Part shown: positions 51,801 through 61,072 of the stretch, piece after piece
Numbering within the stretch: the first letter of the stretch is position 1
Layout of the letters: each line of letters opens with the position of its first letter
DNA from: Amaurobius ferox
Lineage: Eukaryota > Arthropoda > Arachnida > Araneae > Amaurobiidae
NCBI GenBank assembly: GCA_951213105.1
Contig: OX578147.1
Location: forward strand, 128,473,322-128,537,321
Reading direction: 5' to 3'
Length of the DNA: 64,000 nucleotides
Translations under genes and position numbers: made by a program
The notes under the pieces: generated by a model
The model's input: the letters and a program-made list of their open reading frames with translations, nothing else
Database searches by the model: none
What the model was told of the DNA's origin: nothing

Positions 51801-54800
51801 AAATATGTATATTTTCTAATAAAAAATTACATAAAAAATGATTATTTATTTAACATTATTTAAAACCTTGTTTTTTGAGGATTTTTTAAAAATTTCAATA
51901 AATATCTTGAGGGGGGGGGGGTCTATTGCACATTTGACCACATTTAAAATCAATAGGGTTCCAGTATTCACTAATTCTAATAATCATACCAAATTGTTTT
52001 TGAAGCACTTCGTTCAAGGGATATTGCCACAGACTCACGGATATGCACACTAATATACACACACATGCTTATATACATACACACATATACATACACACAC
52101 ATATATACTTGTAAACACACTTACATGCATACATACACTAACACAAATATACATACACACACACACAAACATCACCACACAAATATTTGATTTAAGTTCA
52201 GGCATGCTCTATGTCGAAACATGCTCTTATGTTGAAAACTTGAATTCAAATTTTCGACCCTGTTTCAATATTTTTCCTATATATTAATTGCTATGTATGT
52301 AGGGAAAGTAATAATAGACTCAACAGACATAGATATCATTTAAATAAGTGAGTTGGCCACAGCTTCAACCTCCACAATCATAGCTTCAACCTCCACAATC
52401 CTTTAACATCCACATGGACTGTAATTTGCTTTTTATGTGTATTTTGTCATACACTACATCTAACTTAATATTTGGACTGCTCATTTCAAGTGACCTTATC
52501 ATGCTTAACTTGGTGTTGAATTGGATAAATATTTAATATTGAATGGCATAATGTGCATGTATAGTTGCAAAATATCTGGAAATTTGGAGAAGCGGGAATA
52601 AACCCAGGATTTTCGGAAACTTTGATAAGAAGAAACCAATTTACATGTTTTCTGCATGTTCTGGCTAATTATGCCCATTGCAGAAACATACTCATGCTTA
52701 GTTATCTTGATTTGTGCTGCATTGTTGTAAAGCAGTGCATTATTGATTGTGCGCAAAGCCACATGCTTTAGTTAAATTCAACTTCACAGCAGCATGACGT
52801 GCTTAGAGGAAGTATCATGTAAATTTCTGCTAAACTTAGGATGTTCTTATACAATTCATATTTTTCAATAATGAACCAGTGACAAACAAACCAGGAAAGG
52901 TTACTTACAATTTTTGCCTTTTACTATTGATGAAATCGTGACGTGGTTGATTCCCCCAATGGAAATGTATGGCTTCACCACTGCTCATTTTGAAATATTC
53001 TTTAGTAAATTAAAATTTATAAAGCACCTATTTAAAAACATTTCATAAATAAACATCTTAATGTCAGTAACAGAGCTTGATCTGGTTGTACACCCCCCCC
53101 CCCATGCTGATTAAAACATTGTGTCCCTTTTAACCCCCCTCCCCATTTAACCCTCATGTTATCCTGCTATTTCATTGTTAGAAAACTTCCATTTTTTAAA
53201 TATAGATGGTTTTTATTTATTTTATACAAAAATATTGCTTTAATATAAAAGATTAAACACATAACGAATGTTTCAATTATATTTAATTACTTCAGAACAG
53301 TCTGCCACAGACATAGGCATTTCGACAGTGGAATGGCACTTTGCGTCTTTGCTTGTAGCCTGTAGCTCCTCAGAGGGTGCAGTATAAAGAAGAAAAAAAA
53401 ACTCAAAAACAAAACCCGCCAACCTAATAAACTGAACAAAAAAGTAGAAGAAACAAGGGATTTCCTGATTACTACTAGCTGTACAGGAGTTTCTGCGATC
53501 TTCACATAGGGTACCATTTTGCTTTTGTACTGCTTATGCTGCAGACGGGTGGGGAGCCACAGATAATGCGCAAGATTTCAGAAATAAAGTGTTGATTGAG
53601 AAACATAGATCTATATATTCCACTTTCAATGACAGCTTATGAAAACTACAGAAAAATATAGTTCTATATAACCCCCCCCCCCCCCCCCATTTCTCAATGT
53701 AATAAAATTAAATTATATCTTTCATCTTCTTTATTTCTTTTAATAACTAGCATATCTATAAACCCTCTTGACACTACACCCTCATATTCCTCCATACTTT
53801 CTGCCCCCCCCCCCCTCTTACAGTCATAGTTCTATAGCTCCACCACTGCTAATATGCAACCTGAGATTACTACCACTGCTAATATGCAACCTGAGATTAC
53901 TCCACCACTGCTAATATTACCTGAGATTACTGTTCTCAAGAATAGAACTTAAATCTAACCCAAGAATCAATTGATTGAAGAATACCATAATCAAATCTAG
54001 TGAAAAGAAATTCCCCTATATCAGTTACCTTCAACAGAAGATGTAATACTTTGGGTAGGAAGGATATTTTCCTTTTCTGGAATGTCAACATTCTTCTGCT
54101 TGATAGTTTCTGTAACTTTAGACAAATCATCTTCAATCTTGGAACTTTGGGAAACTTCAGCTAGTGCATCAAAAAACTGGATACTTGCAGGATCAGCAAC
54201 TGTCTCAACCGGAAGGCTAAAGTATTTACTCAGGGAATTTGGCTCCTCTGCATTAGACTAGATAACAATATATGTGTAAAAATAAAAATAATGCATTTGT
54301 ATACAAAAATTTGAATACAATTTAAATCATGATTATGTATATCAGTTATTTGAGAATAATTTGAGGTAGTTCCACAGAGAGATAACTATTTTAAAGTAGG
54401 GTATATTTACATACAATCATATGAAATTCTAAACAAGCAGTTGCCATTTTAGCGGCATAAAGATAAGATTATATCAATGCATATATAGCAATAACTAAAT
54501 TACTAATTTTCTTACATAAAGTGGTAGTCAAAAAACTGCAATTTGAAATTGACTTGCCTTTTTTTTTGTGATCTTTGGAGGGATTATCAAGGGGATTGAA
54601 CTTAATTTCTATTAATTATTAACTAAAAGCATAAAAATCAAAATTTTTGATGTTGTTCTTTCTCTAGGCGCATATTTAAGACCAGGAGATGCTAGGTATA
54701 TTTTTTACTGTTTAATAAAATTGTTAAAAGCATGATACTAGATTTATTTTTCATCAAATTAAAAGTATTCATTTTAATTAAAATATATTAAAACAATTAA

Positions 54801-56183
54801 ATGTAGTATAATTTACCAACAGACAAAAATTTTAACAAATAATTTATTTATTTCTTTATATGCCATGTTATTCATATGCTATGCATTATTATTAAACTAC
54901 TATCAGAAAAAGAAATTTTTAAGCAAAAAGTACTTTTAAAGGCATATTTAAAAATTTAAATAAAGACTGTAGGAACTGTAATTAATAATCACAAAAACAG
55001 CTAACCAGTTAGCTACAAGCTAGTCAAAACAAATATTAACTTCAGGTTATAAAAAAACATTAAAATTACCACTCATACAGCTGTAAAACAGTAGTGTGGA
55101 TAAAAATTTTTCATTGGTAAAACAATATAAAAGAAAAATAAAGGATTTCAAATGACAAACCAGCCTCCATTTTTGGAATAAGAGATGTATGTGTGTGTGT
55201 GTGGGGGGGGGGGGGGGGGGGGGCTAAAATTTTAAAAACAGTTTTGAAATTAAAATCTTGTTATTTTATGTACTACTAGATGGCTCTGTGTAGCTACTGT
55301 ATTTTGTAAGCTCTACTGTAATTAAGTAGTAGTAGTTAAGACGAAAAAGAAAAAATTATTAATTATGTATAAGGCATTTGAAGTGGATTACACTTTTATC
55401 TTATGCAGGAGTGTTTAATGTATAGATGGTAAGTGGTTAGGATAAATTACAAAAAAATATTTATAAAAATCAAAAACTCAAGTTCTCAAGGTGCCATATT
55501 CCCCTATAATAGAAAAATTACTCTAAAACAGCAGAAAAATGCCTGTCAAATTTATATATGCTTTCCTTCCTGCATCATGAGCAAATTTGCAGTTGACAAA
55601 TGTTTTCCCGTTTTGCTAAAGCGGTTTTTTTTTATTTTTTGTCTTTTTATATCTTGAAGAAGTCTTGTTTTACCCTTGAAGGTGGTTGATACCCTGAGCT
55701 TTTATATTAAGCTGATTTATTAATGAAGATTTTTATTTAGAAGATTTATAATGAAGATTTTTATTTTAGATTTAATTACTTGCAATGGTGGTGTTACAGT
55801 AGCTTGAATTTCAAATTCTTCATTGTCATTGAAACTAGGTGATCTATTTTGCATTAATGGATTTTCACATATCTCAGTTGTAGACTCCACAGCAGAATTA
55901 GATGACACTGCCTCTTGTGAAGAAATATCCAAAGATATTGTTTCCATTACACCAAACTTTGAGTCGGAATCGACTCGTTTAATTGTAGATTCATTTTTTA
56001 TTTCATAATGCAAGTCTCCCGTAGTTCTTGAGGTAACAATGCTAGTTTTCCTAGTAGCTGCTTCTAAATTTATATCAGTCGATGGAATTTGTTTAATATC
56101 TGATATTGAATTGGAATTCCGCCTAACATTTTCTGTTTCAACAGGTAATTCAGGTACTGTATCAGCAGGTACTTCCATCATGT
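21645..56183 (-). CDS. TRAPPC12: TRAPPC12 (TRAPP complex subunit 12), complete coding set of 13 exons
   Basis: Thirteen exons on the minus strand join without a phase error from ATG at 56181 to TAA at 21645: 2,124 nt, 707 aa (human about 735). The first 250 or so residues are low-complexity and poorly conserved, as in the family. From about residue 300 the protein is collinear with TRAPPC12 and its TPR-type helices: [137 protein letters not shown], and the conserved GDSF-N end. TRAPPC12 is a metazoan subunit of the TRAPPIII tethering complex (ER-Golgi traffic, autophagy); the human protein also binds CENP-E in mitosis. All introns are GT-AG except the last, which is GC-AG. The start follows an acceptor (cctag|acATGATG), so a 5' UTR intron or one more short upstream coding exon remains possible. 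Confidence 0.95.
22933..23308. repeat. Foldback element, ~175-bp arms
   Basis: The left arm (cagacaatgattacaaaca, agaacatggtgttttc, agtgcaaagaattttattt, accctgtctaaa-like block agaagaaatacccatgctct) is mirrored by the right arm (agagcatggatatttcttct, actttgggaaaactccatg). The ~40-nt centre also pairs (ccttaacaa/ttgttaagg). Intronic in TRAPPC12. Confidence 0.8.
24816..24903 (-). CDS. TRAPPC12: TRAPPC12 exon 12, residues 595-624, GC donor
   Basis: Acceptor cttttcag precedes AGCTTTGTTGG. The exon ends AATGCCTTG|gcaagt. Only this GC donor keeps the frame (phase 0) into exon 13; the GT two bases further would shift it. Length 88 nt. Encodes [20 protein letters not shown] and SPNNAL. Confidence 0.88.
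25368..25384. repeat. C17 mononucleotide run
   Basis: Seventeen consecutive C on +. Other G/C runs of 11 or more: G12 17450-17461, G13 22475-22487, C13 43021-43033, G11 51911-51921, C11 53093-53103, C17 53672-53688, C12 53804-53815, G21 55203-55223. Confidence 0.9.
26550..27686 (-). mobile_element. Head-to-tail tetramer of a tRNA-derived SINE
   Basis: Four ~270-290 bp units lie at about 26550-26832, 26845-27114, 27128-27392 and 27406-27686, all in minus orientation. Each starts, in minus sense, with a tRNA-like head: box A such as tagcccagaggttagagc and box B such as gagttcgattc. Each ends with a body containing agggtacggtccctgtgga, cggtctaaattgggtgg and the tail ...cggtctggg. All junctions and both outer edges carry a version of ttaatacttctt. 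The units differ from each other by many substitutions. Confidence 0.85.
28188..28690 (+). mobile_element. MITE family D, long copy
   Basis: Ends are imperfect inverted repeats: the left begins tttgtgcaaaagataaatga, with aagcagcattcagct inside; the right has acagctgtatgttgc and ctcaagttttccttac. The inner part contains tgactttgggtttgctggtt. Intronic in TRAPPC12. Confidence 0.7.
28934..29031 (-). CDS. TRAPPC12: TRAPPC12 exon 11, residues 563-595
   Basis: Acceptor atttacag precedes CTTGGAGATG; donor gtaatg follows AACAA. Length 98 nt, phase 0 in and 2 out. Encodes [18 protein letters not shown], a TPR motif. Joining to exon 12 gives [15 protein letters not shown], as expected for the family. 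Confidence 0.9.
29338..30270 (+). repeat. Dispersed repeat family B, full copy
   Basis: Opens tctgatgtgggcagcacatg, passes through cgccaagttggcgacattcc, atggttcatgctagcattct, an (AC)n seed near 30100 and cgaaaactcgaattcgaatt, and ends with a hairpin (cttatacagtattgtatataag) then aaaagtaa. A near-identical copy lies at 34198-35155 in the same orientation. There are no long terminal inverted repeats and no coding capacity. Confidence 0.8.
30454..30511 (+). mobile_element. SINE 3'-tail fragment (~58 bp)
   Basis: ccggccatccaaatagctgc, tctaagtcctcggacgag and gggctgggctttc match the 59-bp insert at 3112-3170 along its full length. I did not find a convincing flanking duplication. Confidence 0.65.
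31205..31900 (+). repeat. Dispersed repeat family E, copy 2
   Basis: Opens ggctccagtccgatggagtc; later ttatatattcttgtagaact, gtttttgagatataagcata and agtgtccaaagtgtt. It contains an (ATT)n-rich stretch near 31720. It lies about 0.8 kb from TRAPPC12 exon 10, opposite in orientation to the copy on the other side. Confidence 0.75.
32723..32821 (-). CDS. TRAPPC12: TRAPPC12 exon 10, residues 530-562
   Basis: Acceptor ttcactttag precedes GATTATATTTTAG; donor gtatta follows CAG. Length 99 nt, phase 0. Encodes [13 protein letters not shown] and [11 protein letters not shown], a TPR helix pair. The exon sits between two inverted copies of one repeat family (31.2-31.9 and 33.3-33.9 kb). Confidence 0.92.
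33285..33880 (-). repeat. Dispersed repeat family E, copy 3 (inverted)
   Basis: In minus sense it carries the same series as copies 1 and 2: cagcccaatggagctgaaa, ctaaattccaattatata, ctttaaaaataagaaatg and the final gatataagtttagaatt-type block. Confidence 0.75.
34198..35155 (+). repeat. Dispersed repeat family B, second full copy
   Basis: Near-identical in order and length to 29338-30270, with the same start (tctgatgtgggcagaacatg), the (AC)n seed near 35000, cgaaaactcgaattcgaatt, and a terminal hairpin ending aaggaaagtaa. Confidence 0.8.
35160..35640 (+). repeat. Foldback family F, diverged single-arm copy
   Basis: Immediately follows the family B copy. Blocks gttctatttgctctgctatc, agttatgacaacttttctc, ttacctccagccaag and gaaggctgctgtgtgcctttg match the 13.0-13.8 and 41.9-42.4 kb copies. 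The 153-aa Phe-rich open frame here is a by-product. Confidence 0.65.
35768..36050. mobile_element. MITE family D, short copy
   Basis: Arms of about 85 bp: the left (tttgtgcaaaggataaggaa, aatgcagcatactgctgttt, atactggatcc) is mirrored on the right (ggatccagcatatcatccaa, acagctgtatgctgcatta, aaattttcctta). Ends about 145 bp beyond TRAPPC12 exon 9. Confidence 0.8.
36194..36267 (-). CDS. TRAPPC12: TRAPPC12 exon 9, residues 505-529
   Basis: Acceptor tttttcttttag precedes CATCTTTAG; donor gtaggt follows CAAAGG. Length 74 nt, phase 1 in and 0 out. Encodes [20 protein letters not shown]. The 3' splice site lies 57 nt downstream, in gene sense, of the end of a mariner element. Confidence 0.92.
36324..37616 (+). 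mobile_element. mariner transposon, 1,293 bp, with TIRs and TA duplication
   Basis: Terminal inverted repeats of at least 34 bp with few mismatches begin CAGTAGGTCATTCGCACTTT on the left and, reversed, CAGAAGGTCATTTGCACTTT on the right. TA flanks each end (36322-36323, 37617-37618). The length is that of a full mariner. It sits in a TRAPPC12 intron, opposite in direction to the gene. Confidence 0.92.
36603..37563 (+). pseudogene. Inactivated mariner transposase
   Basis: The first open part (to 37196) shows an N-terminal helix-turn-helix ([20 protein letters not shown]), a KRK-like linker region, and ILDSAWVYL with the first catalytic Asp. An in-frame TGA at 37194 interrupts it. The second Asp (FHMDKASSH) follows in the same frame. 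A frameshift near 37290 then leads to the third Asp in PDASPMDF, followed by the family's C-terminal [10 protein letters not shown] block. The last two Asps are about 40 residues apart, but the frameshift makes this inexact, so the subfamily is uncertain. With a stop and a frameshift, this copy cannot make transposase. Confidence 0.9.
38398..38470 (-). CDS. TRAPPC12: TRAPPC12 exon 8, residues 481-505
   Basis: Acceptor ctattcacag precedes ATGATTCAAAATG; donor gtagta follows AATG. Length 73 nt, phase 0 in and 1 out. Encodes [20 protein letters not shown], aligning with human NLEQGLAEDGGM. Confidence 0.88.
38532..38605. repeat. Two tandem 37-bp copies
   Basis: attgaatgctaaaagtgca-catagaacataaagttta occurs twice in a row (38532-38568 and 38569-38605) with two mismatches, starting about 60 bp upstream of the TRAPPC12 exon 8 acceptor, inside the intron. 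Confidence 0.9.
39690..40765 (+). repeat. Dispersed repeat with 'tatacccgttcttcgtacgg' start
   Basis: Starts actagcagtatacccgttc and ends ttcaattttatttatataga after gacaaagacagaaagacaga, an end-pair I know from interspersed repeats in many arthropod genomes. Internal duplicated pieces lie at about 39990-40030 and 40170-40260. No coding region. Confidence 0.5.
41382..42370. mobile_element. Large foldback element, ~480-bp arms (family F)
   Basis: The left arm (41382-41875) is the diverged reverse complement of the right arm (about 41880-42370). Paired blocks include gccattgccacaagaagaaa / tttcttcccatggtgatggc, acaggcagaaaac / gtttcctgcctgt, aataaaatgttaagagaac / tctcttaccactttattttc, and aaaaactttgtaac-type / aaatttta-gttgttat ends. 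It starts about 135 nt inside the TRAPPC12 intron after exon 7. Single arms of the same family are at 13.0 and 35.2 kb. Confidence 0.8.
42505..42617 (-). CDS. TRAPPC12: TRAPPC12 exon 7, residues 443-480
   Basis: Acceptor tttatttag precedes GAACAATGG; strong donor gtaagt follows AGA. Length 113 nt, phase 1 in and 0 out. Encodes [20 protein letters not shown] and a following helix. The ~1 kb foldback lies about 135 nt into the next intron. Confidence 0.93.
44310..44448 (-). CDS. TRAPPC12: TRAPPC12 exon 6, residues 397-443
   Basis: Acceptor ctttacag precedes CTGTGGTATACT. The donor is a weak gttggt after GAG at 44310, the only site that keeps phase 1 into exon 7. Length 139 nt. Encodes [20 protein letters not shown] and [15 protein letters not shown], one of the most conserved stretches. 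Confidence 0.93.
45538..45700. mobile_element. 163-bp pogo-like MITE
   Basis: The left end CAGTGAAACCTGGCAATGTG and right end, reversed, CAGTGAAATCTGGTTAAAGT are inverted repeats flanked by TA. The inner part repeats tgaccac/gtggtca motifs. Related in end sequence to the element at 20768-21278. Confidence 0.8.
46821..46934 (-). CDS. TRAPPC12: TRAPPC12 exon 5, residues 359-396
   Basis: Acceptor ttattttag precedes GAAGCAGAATGC; donor gtaaag follows AGA. Length 114 nt, phase 0. Encodes [12 protein letters not shown] and HTPLSLR, matching the AAV-L-RLL helix and the H-T-SL motif of the family. Confidence 0.9.
47490..47815 (+). mobile_element. MITE family D, copy with intact right end
   Basis: Contains tgactttgggttttctggtt, gatccagcatatcctcaaaa, cagctgtatgctgcattatt and the right end aagttttccttatcctttcc-acaaa, the reverse complement of the left end at 35768. 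The left end was not located. Confidence 0.65.
48064..48267 (+). mobile_element. 5'-truncated SINE with (CAA)n tail and 15-bp target-site duplication
   Basis: ACAAGTACATAACAC at 48049-48063 recurs exactly at 48268-48282. The insert is the body and tail of the SINE in the 26.5-27.7 kb tetramer (gagggtacggtccctgtgg, ccggtctaaattgggtggc, ggtcggacggtctgggttt) and ends in (CAA)n. The tRNA-like head is missing. The short open frame across it is not a gene. Confidence 0.9.
49770..49883 (-). CDS. TRAPPC12: TRAPPC12 exon 4, residues 321-358
   Basis: Acceptor attttag precedes GATGATCCTG; donor gtatgt follows ATT. Length 114 nt, phase 0. Encodes [20 protein letters not shown] then [18 protein letters not shown], collinear with the human segment ending GLKQLI. 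Confidence 0.9.
50811..51139 (-). CDS. TRAPPC12: TRAPPC12 exon 3, residues 211-320
   Basis: Acceptor ttcacatag precedes GTAAAGAAG; donor gtataa follows GAAATG. Length 329 nt, phase 1 in, phase 0 out, no stops. It includes [19 protein letters not shown] and EIIIEDEM, matching the start of the conserved region (human AWLP..TR..L). Confidence 0.9.
51175..52310 (+). repeat. Dispersed repeat family B, diverged copy
   Basis: Opens tctgatgtgggtaacacata, keeps the order of family B blocks, has a long ACAC/ACAT-rich stretch (52040-52170) and closes with ttgaaaacttgaattcaaat and a hairpin before gggaaagtaa. A G11 run (51911-51921) replaces the ggaggg block of other copies. Confidence 0.7.
53842..53931. 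repeat. Three tandem 30-bp copies
   Basis: accactgctaatatgcaacc-tgagattact is repeated at 53842, 53872 and, diverged, 53902. It lies in the intron about 100 bp beyond TRAPPC12 exon 2. Confidence 0.85.
54029..54257 (-). CDS. TRAPPC12: TRAPPC12 exon 2, residues 135-211
   Basis: Acceptor ttatctag precedes TCTAATGCAGAGG; donor gtaact follows GAAG at 54029. Length 229 nt, phase 0 in and phase 1 out. It includes [18 protein letters not shown] and QFFDALAE, resembling the Ser-rich FF/D motifs of the family's N-terminal half. An antisense-strand 66-aa open frame here is in the wrong frame. Confidence 0.85.
55780..56183 (-). CDS. TRAPPC12: TRAPPC12 exon 1 (first coding exon seen), residues 1-134
   Basis: Acceptor ttttcctag, two bases, then ATGATG at 56181; donor gtaatt after CAA at 55780. 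The coding part is 402 nt, phase 0. The product is acidic and Ser/Thr-rich ([20 protein letters not shown]), with no recognised domain, typical of the disordered N-terminus. The first or second ATG could start translation. Confidence 0.8.
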
Positions 56184-57714
56184 CTAGGAAAATACAAATA
56201 AAAAGTTATCAATAAAACTACAAACACACTTTAGTAAAATCACATTATAAAATCACATTATAAAATAAAAGAAGTATATATTTATCTATAATAATAAAAG
56301 AAGTATATATATATATCTATCTATAATAATAAAAGAAACTGTTTGTTGTATAACAAAAATCGAAATGACCCACAGTTTCGAAATTCTGTACAGTGATACT
56401 TCAGGTTACGCCTGAAGACGTCTTGGTAATCTGAACTCTGCAATAATATTTTTGACTACGTGTTTTGAAAAACTGAATTAATGAATTCAATTAATTCCTG
56501 TTTTAAATCCTGAGCAATGCCAGGTACATTTTCGAATGTTAAATATTGATTAATTATACTCAGTGGTGAGTTGTACTTATACTGATTATTAAAATTTCTA
56601 AAAATTTAGAATTAAATATGAAAAACCTTTTAAAAATTAGAAGATCTAGAACCAGAATAAGAAATGGGACTGCTATATTCACCAAAGTTTGGTGATAAGA
56701 TGATAGTCATATGGTGGTGTTTTATGTCAACCATGATGGAAACAAGGTTGGTAACTCATTTTGGCAGGCATAGTGTACTGTGTCCATAGTATTTTCAGCA
56801 ATTATATTGTGTGTGCTATTGAAGCAAGGGAAGCATAACATTAGCTCGATAGTTACTTTAAAAGTTTTGATAAGTCTGAATATTGTTCATACAATTCTTT
56901 ATTTATTGTATTGTAAATGACTGGAATGGGTGTTTTTGTGTATGGTTTATGTAGATGTTTTGAACAAGTGAAACTGGATTACTTTTAAGACACACAACAG
57001 AATGGAAAGAAGTATGAGTTAAACTGATGTATGAATATAGATATAATAGCAAGTAAATATGAATGTCCTACTTGTAAATCGCTGATAAAATTGATGGTAC
57101 ATAAGGCAAGAAATGAAATATGGTTAAATGGTTTTGAATAAGTTTGTTGGGTTTTCAAAAATAATGAGAATTATGCGAGTAAGTTTGTAAGAAATAGTAC
57201 CTGGTTTGAAGAAGTGTTTTGAAAGTGATGTGTTGTTTTTTTAAGCAATGTATTTATAAAATGATGTGTGGAATTCAATAATGTAAGAGGGAAGATCAAT
57301 TCTTACATTGCCGAATACATGTGATGTCTATTTTATTAGAATGATATTTAGTCAATGTTTTGATCATTTCTACAAACAACTTTGAGTATGTAGGTACTCC
57401 CCATATGAAATAACAAATGGGGAGGGTGGTGAATGGCTCGGTAGCACATTGCTCTAAATCTGAGTCACCTCAGCTTATAAAAAAAGAAAGTGAAGAAATA
57501 GAAAATTAAATTCAGTTTTCCTTTTTGAATATGACTGTTATAGGTTACTATAAGACGCAAATCATTGAGTCTCCAATATTCAGCGATGCAGGACATTTGT
57601 GATGTATAAAATGCAGCTGCGGGATGGAACACAAGCATTAAAGATGTACAGCGACAACCTCCAATAATCAGCAGCACCAGACAACTGTGATATATACATT
57701 ATTTATTTTATACT

Positions 57715-57842
57715 AAAATATATTAACTGTGTTTTACACGTATTTTAATGCTTCTCTTTTACTGTGTTTTACACGTATACTGTGATAATAATACTTCATA
57801 TACACCATTAAAATACTGTGTTTTACACATATTTTAATGTTT
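57715..57842. repeat. Short-period repeats of 'actgtgttttacacgtat'
   Basis: The motif occurs three times (about 57727, 57763 and 57815), twice followed by tttaatg-ttct. No gene here. Confidence 0.7.
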
Positions 57843-58859
57843 CTGATCAAGTTCTCCTTGTTTGAATTTCAGGAAAAATTATCTATTTTTCATAGAAAAT
57901 TGCAATAGCAAAAATATTTTTAAAAATAGTAAAATATTAATAAAATTTGAAGACTTTTTTGAAGAAAAGGCACATTTCCATAACATCAGATACACTGCTG
58001 TAGTTAAAAAGTTACAAAAAATGACTCACAATTTTCCATTCTAACCATTAATCAGATGAAATGACAAATTTAACTCTAACACAAAAAAGCTTATACATGT
58101 ATAGAGAATGAAAAAGTATATACACATACATAATTACAAAGACAACAGTAATTACATCGCCAAAATATTATCTAAGAGTCTCATGCCCTAAGAAATTATA
58201 TTTCCACTTTTATGCCCTATACCCACTTTTGAAATTTTCTGTAAGGTACAGGTAGTACGTTCTTAAATTTCTTGAAAATCGGGCTGTATTATTATGTACT
58301 GCCCTCGTAAAAATGTTCATTAAATAAAATAAATTATCTACTTTATTTACTTATATCAGTTTTTTTTTTTTAGAAAATATGCAACTCATATAATTTGTTT
58401 TTATTCATGATTGTTTTTAAAATTGATATGGAGAGAACTGTGAATATCTTTGTGTGAGACATGACTTTTCAGTATTATTATAGCAATTAGTTAAACATAA
58501 TACTTCATAAAATCAATATATCACTTATTTAAAAAAAAAAATGAACTTACTGTTGAAAAATTTATATTTGTTTGGATTTTAACTAGTTTTAATAAAAATT
58601 TGTGTTGCTAGCAGACATGACATTATACGGTCGAAGTTAAAATTGTTACTTTTTACCTATCATAAATAACAAATTTTTACTTGATATTCTTAGATACTTA
58701 ATACTTTTACAATTCGCAGTAGTTTTTTTAATATATTTATTCATAGTAGTTTTAATGAAACTGAGAACACAAATTGTCAGTGAAATATTTTGTAATGAAC
58801 TTTACAAGCTGTGTGAAGTAATCGCAAAATGTTTGTTTTTGTTTTGTTTTATATCAAAA

Positions 58860-59010
58860 TAGCATATATTGTGTCTTGTGTCAGTTGTGTGAGCGTCGGA
58901 CTCGGTAATTCTCTTTTCTCTTGAATTGAGTATTTTTAAATAAATATTAAATGTGGGAAGTTAAAACTTGACAACTCGGAAGGAATCAGCTCGTGTTATG
59001 CGGTGCGTAT
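58860..59010. promoter_or_regulatory. CpG-bearing patch, weak promoter/5' exon candidate
   Basis: Seven CpG dinucleotides fall within about 150 bp (for example gagcgtcggactcggtaatt and atgcggtgcgtatac), unlike the surrounding AT-rich sequence. On + strand, gactcg|gtaatt could be a donor. It lies 2.7 kb upstream of the first TRAPPC12 coding exon. Whether it serves TRAPPC12, a + strand neighbour or neither cannot be told. Confidence 0.25.
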
Positions 59011-61072
59011 ACTTGAATAATATGTCTTTTTTTCCTCATTGATTTTAAGCCTAGCTAATTTATTGATACATTACCGTAGAGCCACTTATTTCAAGTACTT
59101 GATACTCGTCTAAGCATGCATATTAAATGTTTCTAAGTTTAAAATGATTGTTACACGTAAAGCACTTTTCCATAGTATTTTTATGCATCAGGGAAAACGC
59201 AAATTATGTGTGTATATATTCACATTTTCCTCCTGTCTTTTAATCAGGAATCAAGAAAAATATTTCCCATAGCAACAATGGAACAGATGATCACCCTCAA
59301 TTGCACTTCAGTAATATTAAAAAAATATTTGAAGAATTAAAATATATTGAGTTAAATTATATTAATTCCAACAGTTTATCTTAACATATCATTTTAACTT
59401 TACTCCTTGCTCTCTTCTTTCAGTTATTGTTATTCCTATAAGCCTGTGCATAAGTGTTTTTAAAAACGAATATAGTGTTTAATAGTGTTTTTAGTGTTTT
59501 AATAGTGTTTTTAAAAACATTAGATTCTTCATTCCTTTATGAAATATGGAAAGTCATGTCAGGGTGCTTGCTGTCCTTAAAACTGCTTAATTAGTAATCT
59601 TCGTTTTTAAATAGCTTAAAACTACTGAAATTTATACCAAAGTACTTAAAAAGTGTTTAATTTTCTTTGCAATATAAAGTGCAGTTCAGAAGTTTTAATA
59701 GAAGTGGGAAAAATTGTTTCATGCCTAAGGGTAGTGATCAGGTTACAAATTGCAGAAACAATTTTTTTTTTCAGGGAAAGAGGTCTAGGTTTTCACATTT
59801 CATAAAATTGGGTTTTCTACTTTCTTCCTCAACCTGAATTTGCAATTACAGGTATTGGTATATCTACCACATTCTTTATCCAGCTCTCCCTGAGAAATCA
59901 CAAGCCTCTTTATGTGCCTTTTAAGTTTAATTTTAGTTTGCAAATATATCTAAAACTACCTGATTTTTCAATTGTAAGCTTTCTTTTGATTTTATGATTA
60001 ACTAGTAAAAAGTCCCTGATTTACTCTGGAAAAGCTGCACTTTTTCTTACTTGTGATCATTTGCATAAAATAATATCAAAAGTCGGCCAAACATTTTCAA
60101 AGCAACAGCAACAAAAAGATAATCATAAAAAAAATTCCAAGTAAATTTCATTTAAATTATGGGAAATTTTATCGAGGATAACTATTGTTATTTTATGTGC
60201 TAAGCAGATATTCAACAGCAATTTTGTGCATTGCAGTCTCAATCCATAAATTCAGAAACATTTGTCCACATTTCATTCATTTTTAAAGACACTGATAAAC
60301 ATTTTTACAGTAGAAACTGTTAGCGTATTAAATTTGTCTGTGTCTTGTCTTATTTAAATGTTTTTATTATCTATTTTTCGGGTTTTTACTTGAAGCAATT
60401 TATGTTTTTAGTAGCCTTCTTTACAAAACATTATAAAATTTAACATTGGAAAAATTAAAAATTCATATACTTAAATAAAGCCAATATTTTTACATTTTCT
60501 TTTTCTTTTAAAATAAAAATTCTGAATATTAATGAAAAACTTTTGATATTCAAACATGAAAAACAATTACTTTTTGAAAAAATTTCATCAATTACCAAAA
60601 CTTTTTTTCATTACTTTCTTAAGTGTACATAGCTGTCAGACTATTTACTCATTTTTAAAACATGTATTGCATGTCCTTAGCTCATTTGTTTTTATCAATT
60701 TGACTTTTAAGAATGTTATTTCACTTGTAAAAACTAGCATCATTTTCAATTTATTAAAATTTCTCTCTGGGTTCCAAATACTGGGTCCCTGGATTTTTAT
60801 TATCTGAAGAATATGTTTAAATATAGGTAATGTGCAGGTTTATTATATAAAAATCAGTAACATTTTATACATTTTTATGGTAATAACAAATAAAAAAATT
60901 AATGTATTTGTATGAATTAAATTATCTACACAAAAAAAAATTCTATAAAAATATACTGAAATTGCAAAAATTGTTATATGGAGTGAACAGTTTGTTATAT
61001 CTCATAATTAGCTATTTCCACCTGTGCTTTGTGCATTTGAAATGGCTAGTGGTCATTAAATGAGACACCTAC

